Of a stretch of 27,903 nucleotides of DNA, positions 1 through 6,545 are shown one piece after another; within the stretch, counting starts at the first letter, position 1, and every line of letters starts with the position of its first letter. The stretch is taken from NCBI GenBank assembly GCA_003153055.1, contig PMBV01000349.1, forward strand, positions 15,977 through 43,879, written 5' to 3'. The stretch comes from Myxococcales bacterium (GTDB lineage: Bacteria; Myxococcota; Myxococcia; Myxococcales; Myxococcaceae). The notes beneath the pieces are model-generated. The model saw only the letters and a program-made list of their open reading frames with translations. It did not search any database and was not told where the DNA came from. The translations under genes were made by a program, and so were the position numbers.

Positions 1-2
1 AC

Positions 3-437
3 TTCATTCTGGACACGGTCTTCGTCGTGCTCTCTCGCGAGCCCTACCAGCCAAGAACCGAGGGCCCAGCGACCGCTCCGCCTTCCTTTCGAACCGTTAC
101 TCACTGGCCCTTATCCCAAAGAGCGAAGAGCCAGGCGTGCGCGGAATCCAACGACGCCTGCTCGGCCGGCGAGGAGTTGGCCTTCTACCGTGGCGCAACC
201 CCCGAGCAGCGAGTCGAGGGTATGTTCAGCTTCGCCCCTGCCATCATCGCGAGCGCATCGAGGCAGTCGTTTCGCCGGCCTTGGCTGGCGCCCAGTGGCG
301 TCCTGGAGACATGCATCAGCCCCGGGCTGACTCAAGGGGTGAAGATAACGCCAATGGAGACCAGAGCCGTCTGGGACGAGGTGGTGCGACGGGCGCGTGC
401 GGAGCAGCTCTTGCTCGGAGTCGCCTTTGACACGTGA
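3..437 (+). CDS. C-terminal part of a conserved protein, possibly Nmad3-like (nucleotide modification associated)
   Basis: This reading frame is open from the left edge of the window and ends in TGA at 435-437, so only the C-terminal 144 codons are present. Seen: the frame begins FILDTVFVV, then has YRGATPEQRVEGMFSFAPA in the middle, TQGVKITP about 40 residues from the end, and closes with an amphipathic VWDEVVRRAR helix and a hydrophobic LLLGVAF strand. From memory this order of blocks resembles the nucleotide-modification-associated domain 3 (Nmad3) family, predicted by others to take part in base modification or phage conflict. That assignment rests on recall of a motif order and is tentative. 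The GTG at position 27 is an internal valine codon, not a start. The gene is separated by about 250 bp from the nucleotidyltransferase pair downstream on the same strand. Confidence 0.45.
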   Translation, partial: FILDTVFVVLSREPYQPRTEGPATAPPSFRTVTHWPLSQRAKSQACAESNDACSAGEELAFYRGATPEQRVEGMFSFAPAIIASASRQSFRRPWLAPSGVLETCISPGLTQGVKITPMETRAVWDEVVRRARAEQLLLGVAFDT

Positions 438-691
438 CCCGAACTTGATGCCGAGTTCGGCGCAGCGGACGAGGCTGGCTTCGGCGCCAAGCCCGCCAGG
501 GTAGCCCGGGCGATGAGCGGCGTTCGAGGGGAACCATGACTCGACAGGCCCCGGGCTTCCTCCTCTGAATGGGACAGGAAAGTGGAGCCTTATTCGGTGG
601 TTCCAGTCGCACCGGCGGCTCCGGGTTGACTCCCGGCTCCTTCGTTGGTATCCGTTAGGCCGATACCAGGAACCCCAAGGACCAGTAGGCC
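438..691. other. Intergenic stretch, no gene recognised
   Basis: The 254 bp between the partial gene at the left edge and the nucleotidyltransferase start carry no reading frame with family-like features. It probably holds the promoter of the nucleotidyltransferase pair. The only translation signal I see is AAGGA at about 684-688 on the plus strand sequence side, which is weak, a little upstream of the ATG at 692. Confidence 0.3.
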
Positions 692-1231
692 ATGTTGCCG
701 CGCCCCACCATCGAGGCCTTTGACCGACACCTCGTCGCCCTCGGGCTGAGTCTCGAGGCTGTCGTCGTGGGAGGCTCGGCGCTGGCGCTCCTCGGGGTGA
801 CAACCCGGCAGACTCGGGACTTCGACATCCTCGCGCCAAAGCTGCCTCCTAGAATTGCGGACGCGGCTCGCGACTTCGCGCGAGAGCAACGGCGCCTCGG
901 CCTCGAGCTCATCGACGAATGGCTCAACAACGGGCCCATGCAGTTGGGTGACGTCCTCCCGGAGGGCTGGAAGCAGCGACTTCAGCCGGCCTTCGAAGGC
1001 CGGGCGCTCATCCTGAAGTCCCTCGGCCGGGCGGACCTGTTGAAGACGAAGCTCTTCGCCCTGTGCGACCGGGGCACGGACCTGCCCGACTGCGTGGCGC
1101 TCGCGCCGACAGCCGAGGAGGTCGCCGAGGCGCTGCCGTGGCTCTCGGAGCAGGACGGGAACCCCGACTGGCCGGCGCATGTCCGTGCCACCATCGTCGA
1201 GCTGCAGAGGAGGCTGGGCCATGGCGTTTAG
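692..1231 (+). CDS. DUF6036/AbiEii-like nucleotidyltransferase (putative toxin of a two-gene module)
   Basis: A 179-residue protein with the nucleotidyltransferase-fold signature GGSALALLG (about residues 27-35), followed by TRDFDIL with Asp43 and Asp45 placed as the paired metal-binding aspartates. A later block, KTKLFALCDRGTDLPDC (about residues 123-139), matches the conserved Lys...Arg...Asp-x-x-Asp segment of the DUF6036 and AbiEii-like families. Known for the families: members are often the nucleotidyl-transferring toxin of type IV toxin-antitoxin or abortive-infection pairs, although some have no assigned role. The stop codon lies inside the next gene, whose ATG at 1221 overlaps by 11 bp. 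The two are therefore translationally coupled and very likely one functional unit. Function as a toxin is inference from fold and pairing. Confidence 0.75.
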   Translation: MLPRPTIEAFDRHLVALGLSLEAVVVGGSALALLGVTTRQTRDFDILAPKLPPRIADAARDFAREQRRLGLELIDEWLNNGPMQLGDVLPEGWKQRLQPAFEGRALILKSLGRADLLKTKLFALCDRGTDLPDCVALAPTAEEVAEALPWLSEQDGNPDWPAHVRATIVELQRRLGHGV

Positions 1232-1925
1232 TCGCCCTCGCGTTCTCCTGGCGCGGCCTGAGGCTCTGGAGCTCACCGCGCGCATGGTGGGCATCGGGAT
1301 GAACTTCGCCGCCGAGCCGCGAGTCGATGCCGACATCGAGACGACGCTGGTGCACGCCTCGGAGCTGGGGATGGACGAGGGCGAGCTGCGAGTCCTCTCC
1401 GTCCTGACGACGTGGCTGGGCGTCCACCACGCGCACGTCAATGCCGACCGACTGGTGCGGCTCGTGGGGGAGAGCCCCTCCCTGCGCGTGCGGGCCTACT
1501 GGGCGGCGGTCGCCGCGTGGCTCGAGAAGGACCGTCGCTTCGCTCGGCTCGCGAGCGGGTACGACGGGGCGGTCGTCGACCTTCTGCCCGTGGGCACGGA
1601 CTTCCAGCTGAAGCGTCGGGGGGAAGATGAGCGCTTCGCCGGCACGAAGGTGAGGGTCCCTCGCGGGACACTGCGCGACCGGGCTCAGGACGTCCTCACG
1701 CTCGAGGCGCTGGTTGCGCATCATGCCGGCTACCGCAACCGGGTGCTGATGGGACCGAGCTGGCGGGCGGACGCCTGGACCGTCCTGGAGCAGGCTCCGA
1801 ACCTGTCGATCGCCGAGGTGGCGCGCAGGGCGTCGTGCTCGTTCGCCACCGCGTGGCAGGCGGCGCAGGACTTCAAGCTGCTGCGTCAGGCGAGGCTCGA
1901 CGGGAGGGTGCCGTCACCGTCCTGA
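1221..1925 (+). CDS. Conserved protein with C-terminal helix-turn-helix, partner of the nucleotidyltransferase
   Basis: A 234-residue protein. The ATG at 1221 is chosen because it overlaps the upstream stop codon; a longer form from 1179 would only add out-of-context residues. I do not recognise the family. Seen: an N-terminal alpha-helical region, a central segment rich in charged residues, and near the C-terminus (about residues 195-225) LSIAEVARRASCSFATAWQA. This last segment reads as a classical helix-turn-helix or winged-helix recognition unit. By analogy with AbiEi/AbiEii and other nucleotidyltransferase modules, a DNA-binding partner encoded directly beside the enzyme would serve as antitoxin and autorepressor. 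Here the enzyme gene comes first, opposite to the usual AbiEi-AbiEii order, so the analogy is loose. Confidence 0.6.
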   Translation: MAFSRPRVLLARPEALELTARMVGIGMNFAAEPRVDADIETTLVHASELGMDEGELRVLSVLTTWLGVHHAHVNADRLVRLVGESPSLRVRAYWAAVAAWLEKDRRFARLASGYDGAVVDLLPVGTDFQLKRRGEDERFAGTKVRVPRGTLRDRAQDVLTLEALVAHHAGYRNRVLMGPSWRADAWTVLEQAPNLSIAEVARRASCSFATAWQAAQDFKLLRQARLDGRVPSPS

Positions 1926-2076
1926 ACCGAGCGGGAGGGGTGACCCAGTGGCCGTGGACCCAGTCCTGCGATGGACGAAGTGACCGAGCCGTTGCGCCTT
2001 CGTGGTTGGGCAGGCGCGTGAGAGGCCGACCGATGCAGGCAGAGACCGCGCGCGAGGTGTTCGGCTTCGTCGGGTT

Positions 2077-3447
2077 TTAGAAGGGGACCACCGCGACTGG
2101 CGTCGGCGCGACTGGGTCCGGGCAGGGCAGGTGCACCTGAGCCTCGGCGGTCGCCGCCACGTAGATCCGCAGGTACGTGCCGTGGGGGTAGACGCCGGTG
2201 ATCTCGATCTTCGCCACGTCGGCCCTCAGACACCCGAGATCGCCCCCGAAGGCGAAATCCTTCGAGAGCTTCGACCGCACCATCGACAGCCGCTCGCCGA
2301 GGTCGAGCTTCAGCGCCGCGCGCGCCTGATCGCGAATGCCTTTGCCGTCGAGGCTCGCCTTGAGCCCCAGGAGGAAGCTCGTCGTCTCGATGGTGGGCTC
2401 GAGGTCGGGGATCCGCAGCTCGTTGTCGACGACCTCCGGGTGGCCGGCGAAATAGATGTCGCCGTCGAGGGTGGCGGTCAGGTTGGCGGCTTTGATCGGC
2501 CCACCCAGGTGAACCTTGAGCACCAGCTGATCCGCCGTCGACAGGTAGACCTCGGGTCGGGTGAGGTAGAGCCCGGGGTAGGTGTCCGAGAAGAAGAGCT
2601 TGCCGTCGGTGAAGGTCTGGGCCATCGCCTTGGCGAGCTCGTCGTAGCTCGCGGCGATCGGCACCGTGATGGTGAAGGGGCCAGAGGGCAGGGTGGCCAC
2701 GTTGGCCAGCGGCGGAGGCGTCTTCGAGAGGTTCGAGCTGGCGCAGGGCATCGTCACCGACGGCGCCACCACCAGGGCCAGGTCCTTCTCGAGACCCCCA
2801 GCCATGACCGTGGGGCCGGCCTCGAGCGAGGTCACCTTGAGCGTTACGCATCCATTGGCGTCACCCACCGGCACCTCGATGGGCGTGGCGACGCGCTGGT
2901 AGGCCTCGGCCACCTGGGGGCTCAAGTCGTAGCCGAAGGCTTCGATGTACTCCTCGAGCATGGTGGTGGCGGTTTTGAGCGCCCCGGCCAACCCCTCGGC
3001 GGTGCGGAGCCGGTAGTCCTTCGACTCGGCCTTGACGGTGGCGCCCTGGAGCCGCGCCTTCCAATTCGAAGTGATGATCGGCTCACCCGCGATGGCCACC
3101 TTGATGGGCACCGTTGTCTTGCCCAAGAGCGGGAGGTCGGCCTCCAGTGACAGCTCGGTCTTCAGCTCGACGCGGCCGTCGGCAAAGCGGAGCGAGAACG
3201 GGCCGCGCTCCCACCGGAGGGCCCGAGGCCCGTGGAGGTCGAAGGTCGTCTCTCCCGAGGTGGGAATGGTGGCCTCGAGGGCGTGCTTGAGCCCGTCGGA
3301 GGTGGCGTTGAGGTGAACGATGATCTTCGCAGGAATGGGGTCGGCGACGGGCGCTCCAGCGGCGCTGCCCGGGCGCGACGGGTAGACGGGAATCGCGGCA
3401 CAGCCAACGAGCGCCGCGGAGCACAGCATCACGATGGGAGATCGCAC
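2077..3447 (-). CDS. DUF4403 family lipoprotein
   Basis: A 456-residue protein with an N-terminal lipoprotein signal whose lipobox is LVGC (Cys16), predicting attachment to a membrane on the periplasmic side. The mature part begins with a long segment of alternating beta strands (PIPAKIIVHLNATSDGL, then SLEADLPLLGKTTVPIKVAI) and repeats this style to the C-terminus. Length and the I-P-A-x-I-x-V opening fit DUF4403, a family of no known biochemical function in Gram-negative bacteria. The GTG at 3447 gives the longest form. An internal ATG at 3429 would give a very short signal, so GTG is preferred although no good ribosome site is visible. The start lies only 4 bp from a 127-bp repeat (3452-3578), so the original upstream region may have been rearranged. 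Confidence 0.75.
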   Translation of the reverse strand: MRSPIVMLCSAALVGCAAIPVYPSRPGSAAGAPVADPIPAKIIVHLNATSDGLKHALEATIPTSGETTFDLHGPRALRWERGPFSLRFADGRVELKTELSLEADLPLLGKTTVPIKVAIAGEPIITSNWKARLQGATVKAESKDYRLRTAEGLAGALKTATTMLEEYIEAFGYDLSPQVAEAYQRVATPIEVPVGDANGCVTLKVTSLEAGPTVMAGGLEKDLALVVAPSVTMPCASSNLSKTPPPLANVATLPSGPFTITVPIAASYDELAKAMAQTFTDGKLFFSDTYPGLYLTRPEVYLSTADQLVLKVHLGGPIKAANLTATLDGDIYFAGHPEVVDNELRIPDLEPTIETTSFLLGLKASLDGKGIRDQARAALKLDLGERLSMVRSKLSKDFAFGGDLGCLRADVAKIEITGVYPHGTYLRIYVAATAEAQVHLPCPDPVAPTPVAVVPF

Positions 3448-3451
3448 GATG

Positions 3452-3578
3452 GCGGAAGGTACCAGGCTGCTCAGCCCATGCCCAACACTGCCGCGAGGGC
3501 GCCCGGCGCGGAGAGATCCTCGAAGGCGTGGGTCGCCCCGTGCTCAAGGAGCCGCTCCGCCTTCCAGTTCCCCATGCC
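3452..3578 (-). repeat. Direct repeat copy A: duplicated 3' end of the HAD phosphatase gene
   Basis: This 127-bp stretch aligns without gaps to 5834-5960 in the same orientation; I count nine mismatches, about 93% identity. It contains the last codons of the HAD phosphatase, its stop codon and about 20 bp beyond. Similarity stops sharply on both sides. Confidence 0.9.
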
Positions 3579-3608
3579 GCCCGCGTGTGCCTCCGTCGCG
3601 GCGAGCGG
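3471..3608 (-). pseudogene. Remnant of a HAD phosphatase C-terminus
   Basis: Read on the minus strand, this 45-codon open stretch ends in the same residues as the intact HAD phosphatase at 5853-6545: GNWKAERLLEHGATHAFEDL, followed by SAPGALAAVLGMG and the stop. A further few residues upstream (EAHAGGM against ESVGVGT) align without a gap only at low similarity. There is no catalytic part, so it is a gene fragment, not a gene. It lies directly downstream of, and in the same frame as, the VOC gene: only the VOC stop codon (3609-3611) separates them, and read-through would add this tail to the VOC protein. That arrangement may be coincidental. Confidence 0.8.
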
Positions 3609-4388
3609 TCAGCGCTGGCGAAGTTGGAGCGTCGTCTCCTGGTCGCGAGTCAGTTGAAGCTGGATCGCGTCGCCTTCGTCGCCCGCCAGCAGGTTCCGTC
3701 GGTCCAGCTCGGCGGCCGCCGCCCTCACGTCGGCCACGGTGAGCACGAGGGAGGTCATTCCGTCCCGCGAGGCCGGCTCGACCCGCAAGGCCGGGCCCTG
3801 GGCGGGCCTCCACGGCCGCAGGCCGACCGCGTCCGCCGCGCCGAGCAGGGCGCTCCAGCGCTCGACGCCTGCTGCGTTCTTCACGCCGATCACGACTTCG
3901 TCGAGTCCCTGAATGCCGAGGGCTCCACCCTGCTTGGTGCGGAGCCCGCCCTCGAAGGCGTCCCAGCGCTGATCCTGATCCCACGGGTACTTGACCAGCA
4001 AGCGGATGGGCGCCTCGGCCCAGTACTCGAGGGGCACGCTCGTCCATCGATGGCCGTCGGAGTTGGTGAATTCCTGCGGCGGGCCATGCCCCAGCCCGCG
4101 CGCGTCGAGCGTGGCGAGCGCCGTCGGGACGTCGTACGGCTCGAAGGCCAGGCCGATCAACCGCGTCCCTGGTGCGAGCAACTCGCGCACCTGCGAGTCT
4201 CCGAGAGGCTGCAAGACCTCGAGGCTGACCCGCCCGAGGGCGACCGCACCACTGAGGCACCCGGCGTAGTGGAACAGTGGCCAGGCGATCGGGAGCCCGA
4301 GGCCCTCGGTGAGCAGGCCGAAGAGGGCCCGCGCGTCTCCGGTCTTGAGCAGAACGTGATCCACCTTCTTCACCACGGCGTCAGGCAT
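3609..4388 (-). CDS. VOC (glyoxalase/bleomycin-resistance-like) family protein
   Basis: A 259-residue protein opening VVKKVDHVLLKTGDARALFG, the typical beta-alpha start of a vicinal-oxygen-chelate module. A second module of similar build starts near LDEVVIGVKNAAGVERWSAL (about residue 162), so there are two paired half-domains. Known for the fold: members bind a divalent metal and act in isomerisation, ring cleavage or drug sequestration, or have lost activity. I cannot name a substrate. The ATG at 4388 overlaps the end of the upstream creatininase-like gene by 8 bp, and the PadR regulator heads the same run, so the three are likely one PadR-controlled transcript. A stress or xenobiotic-response role is inference from that pairing. 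Confidence 0.75.
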   Translation of the reverse strand: MPDAVVKKVDHVLLKTGDARALFGLLTEGLGLPIAWPLFHYAGCLSGAVALGRVSLEVLQPLGDSQVRELLAPGTRLIGLAFEPYDVPTALATLDARGLGHGPPQEFTNSDGHRWTSVPLEYWAEAPIRLLVKYPWDQDQRWDAFEGGLRTKQGGALGIQGLDEVVIGVKNAAGVERWSALLGAADAVGLRPWRPAQGPALRVEPASRDGMTSLVLTVADVRAAAAELDRRNLLAGDEGDAIQLQLTRDQETTLQLRQR

Positions 4389-4869
4389 GGAGGACTCCTT
4401 CGGGCGATGGAACGACGGTTGGGCACCAGGGCTCCGCGACGTGGCGGGCGATCAGCTCGGCGATGCTCGAGGCCGCTTGCGCGATCGTCCGCTCGGCCTT
4501 CGCGAGGTCGAAGCGGGCGGGGTCTCCCAGGTAGCCCCAGGGGGTCAACCGACGGGCCTCGGCTCCTCCGCGGCTCCAGCTTGCCAGGTTCGGCCAGGTG
4601 AGGCGCGTCGGCGCCAGCGATCGAGCCACCACGAGGTCGGCCTGGGCAGGGTAGAAGCGAGCCATGATGCCCGACTCAGTCGAGCTGGCGTGGAGGTCGA
4701 GCGTCTCTCTGTCCGGCGCCGGCTCGCGGTGGCGGATGAGCACATGGGCCTCCTGGCCGGTCAGGTTGAAGCGCGCAGCATCGGTCGAGTCGACGATGGC
4801 CACCGCGTCGATCGCCAGGGCGCGCCGGGCCTCGGCCATCGTCTGGTCGAGGATCGAACGGGCCGTCAT
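4381..4869 (-). CDS. Creatininase-like protein lacking the N-terminal metal-binding half
   Basis: A 162-residue protein. The ATG at 4869 is preferred because it forms an ATGA overlap with the PadR stop codon. The central and C-terminal parts, DLHASSTESGIMARFYPAQA (about residues 76-95) and WGYLGDPARFDLAKAERTIA (about residues 127-146), resemble the C-terminal half of creatininase-family amidohydrolases. In those the consensus is Asp-x-His-Ala-Gly-x-x-Glu-Thr-Ser and Gly-x-x-Gly-Asp-Pro. Full family members are about 240-260 residues. The usual N-terminal Glu-x-His and the Asn-Gly-His metal-ligand segments are not visible here, and there is no room for them upstream because the PadR gene occupies that DNA. 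It may be a degraded enzyme, a non-catalytic relative, or a wrong match; the family call is moderate. Confidence 0.5.
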   Translation of the reverse strand: MTARSILDQTMAEARRALAIDAVAIVDSTDAARFNLTGQEAHVLIRHREPAPDRETLDLHASSTESGIMARFYPAQADLVVARSLAPTRLTWPNLASWSRGGAEARRLTPWGYLGDPARFDLAKAERTIAQAASSIAELIARHVAEPWCPTVVPSPEGVLHA

Positions 4870-5480
4870 CGCCTCCTCCGCGGCTTCGAGCCAGTCGCCC
4901 GGGCGAGGGCGGCGAGCGTCGCTTCGAGCCACTCGAGCTCGGCCCGGGCGTGGACCCGCGCGTGTCGAATCATCGATAGCCGCAGCACCAGCTCGGCGTC
5001 GTCGGCCCGAGCCGTGGAGCCTTGCTCCGCGCGGATGGCGGCTTCAATCTCTGGCTCTTGCGACTCGAGCGCCTCGACGAGCGCCGCTTGCCGCTCCCGC
5101 CGCTCGCGCAGGGCGATCATCACGTCCTGCGTCGGCAGGTGGCTCGCCTGCGAGAGCGCGGCGTCGATGGCCGGGTGTACCCGCTCGAGCCGGCCGAGCG
5201 TGTCGAGCAGCCCCGAGTGGAGGCTCGCCCGCCCCGCGTCGGTGATGCGGTAGGTCGTCCGCTCGGGTCGCGCCCCCACCCGCTCGCTGCCCACCACCGA
5301 GATGAGCCCCCGGGCCTCGAGCCCCTTGAGCGCGTAGTGCAAGGCCCCCGCGGTGAGCCGGGTGAACTGGGGCACGCCCCGCTGTTCGAAGCGCTGGCGC
5401 ATCTCGTAGCCGTGGAGCGGGCCGTCGCACAGGAGCCCCAGGGCGATTAGCGACGTCGTCGATTCGGGCTCGCCGGGCAT
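4866..5480 (-). CDS. PadR family transcriptional regulator
   Basis: A 204-residue protein from the ATG at 5480. Its N-terminal winged helix has the PadR pattern: LIALGLLCDGPLHGYEMRQR, then LTAGALHYALKGLEARGLIS with the wing residues RPERTTYRITDAGR. A long C-terminal helical region, rich in Arg and Glu, should form the dimerisation coiled coil. A GTG at 5501 would extend it by seven residues, but that would place the start inside a 16-bp inverted repeat (5492-5507) that looks like its operator, so 5480 is preferred. PadR proteins are usually ligand-responsive repressors of their own operon. The creatininase-like and VOC genes follow with short overlaps and are the likely targets. Confidence 0.85.
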   Translation of the reverse strand: MPGEPESTTSLIALGLLCDGPLHGYEMRQRFEQRGVPQFTRLTAGALHYALKGLEARGLISVVGSERVGARPERTTYRITDAGRASLHSGLLDTLGRLERVHPAIDAALSQASHLPTQDVMIALRERRERQAALVEALESQEPEIEAAIRAEQGSTARADDAELVLRLSMIRHARVHARAELEWLEATLAALARATGSKPRRRR

Positions 5481-5491
5481 ACTTGGCAGAC

Positions 5492-5507
5492 TAGTTTGCA
5501 CAAACTA
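5492..5507 (-). promoter_or_regulatory. Inverted repeat, probable PadR operator
   Basis: TAGTTTG-CA-CAAACTA is a perfect 7-bp inverted repeat with a 2-bp spacer, AT-rich in otherwise GC-rich DNA. It lies 12 bp upstream of the preferred PadR start. PadR family repressors commonly bind such AT-rich dyads over their own promoter; that it is the operator is inferred. Confidence 0.55.
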
Positions 5508-5833
5508 TGAGGTCAACCCCTGCGCTGTTCGCTGCGCGGTGCTCCCGCCTCTGCTCGGGCGAATTCGGCGCGCCTTCACCATGCGCCCTCGGGGGCCAAC
5601 GTTCGGGCCCGGGCCAGGAGGAAGCGAAGACGCATCGGAAACGAGAGCGTCCGCATGCGGTACGGCAGCAGTGGGAGCACCGCCGCCTCGAGGTGAATGG
5701 CGGTGTCGTGTGCACGAATAGGCGACGAGGAACGCTGGTGGTGCTCTTGCCAGTCTCGGCGGCGGTAGGCTTCGTGTAGTGTGGGCGCTCGCGGTGGCCA
5801 TCACCCGAGTTTCCAGCAGCGGCTCACTTGCGG
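5508..5833. other. Non-coding stretch between PadR promoter and HAD 3' end
   Basis: About 326 bp with no convincing gene on either strand. Short frames exist but have no family-like features or ribosome sites. It should contain the PadR promoter at its left end. Confidence 0.4.
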
Positions 5834-5960
5834 GCGGAACGTACCAGGCTGCTCAGCCCATGCCCAACACTGCCGCGAGGGCGCCTGGCGCCGAGAGGTC
5901 CTCGAAGGCGTGCGTGGCCCCGTGCTCCAAGAGCCGCTCCGCCTTCCAGTTCCCCGTGCC
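5834..5960 (-). repeat. Direct repeat copy B: 3' end of the intact HAD phosphatase gene
   Basis: This is the probable parent copy of the 127-bp repeat, because it forms the natural 3' end of the full-length HAD gene. It matches 3452-3578 with nine mismatches and no gaps; the two copies enclose the PadR, creatininase-like and VOC genes. Confidence 0.9.
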
Positions 5961-6545
5961 GACGCCGACGCTCTCGGCACCGATGGCCTGGGCCGCCGCG
6001 ACGTCTTTGGGCGTGTCTCCGATCACCACCACCCGCGCGGCTTCGAGCGCCACGCCCAGCTTCTCGGCGCCGCGCCTGGCTCCAGCGCGAATGAGCTCGG
6101 GCCTAAGCTCGTGATCATCGCCGAAGCCGCCAAAGGAGAAGTGCTCGAAGATGCCGACCCGCTCGAGCTTGACCCTCGCTCCGGCGCGAATGTTCCCCGT
6201 GCCGAGTCCGACGGCCATGCCATGGGCGAAGCCCGCGGTGATGGCCTCGGCCATTCCCCGGTGCACCCGGAACCGCGACAGGTCGGCGGCCCGCACCTCG
6301 GCGGCGAGGCACCCGACGTACCGGGCGAGGAAGCCGTCGATGGTCTCTTCAGTGGGCTCCACCGAGATGGCCACCAGCCCAGCCCGCGCGATGGCCCGGT
6401 CGGTCATGCCCTCGAGCGAGACGTGGTCGAGCGCGTCGGGTCGCTCGAAGAGGGTCTCGAAGGCGAGCTCCATCGCCCGGCGCCCTGCTCCAGCGGTGGT
6501 GATCAACGTGCCGTCGATGTCGAACAACAACACAGTGGGTCTCAT
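5853..6545 (-). CDS. HAD superfamily phosphatase (phosphoglycolate-phosphatase-like)
   Basis: A 230-residue hydrolase starting at ATG 6545, immediately before the DxDxT motif LLFDIDGTL (nucleophile Asp9, acid/base Asp11). A longer form is possible only by reading into the methyltransferase gene and is rejected. Further HAD motifs: GTGN at the motif II strand (FAHGMAVGLGTGN), and VVIGDTPKDVAAA for motif IV, with the conserved Gly-Asp-Thr-x-x-Asp. The cap between residues about 15 and 85 is helical, as in Gph-type (C1 cap) enzymes. These enzymes dephosphorylate small phosphometabolites such as 2-phosphoglycolate; the true substrate cannot be read from sequence. The start codon overlaps the methyltransferase stop as ATGA, so the two are coupled. 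Confidence 0.85.
   Translation of the reverse strand: MRPTVLLFDIDGTLITTAGAGRRAMELAFETLFERPDALDHVSLEGMTDRAIARAGLVAISVEPTEETIDGFLARYVGCLAAEVRAADLSRFRVHRGMAEAITAGFAHGMAVGLGTGNIRAGARVKLERVGIFEHFSFGGFGDDHELRPELIRAGARRGAEKLGVALEAARVVVIGDTPKDVAAAQAIGAESVGVGTGNWKAERLLEHGATHAFEDLSAPGALAAVLGMG

Noticed and set aside
3452..5960. The repeat-bounded segment as an insertion sequence or integrative element
   Set aside because: No transposase, integrase, terminal inverted repeats or target-site duplication are visible; it is reported only as a repeat-flanked cassette.
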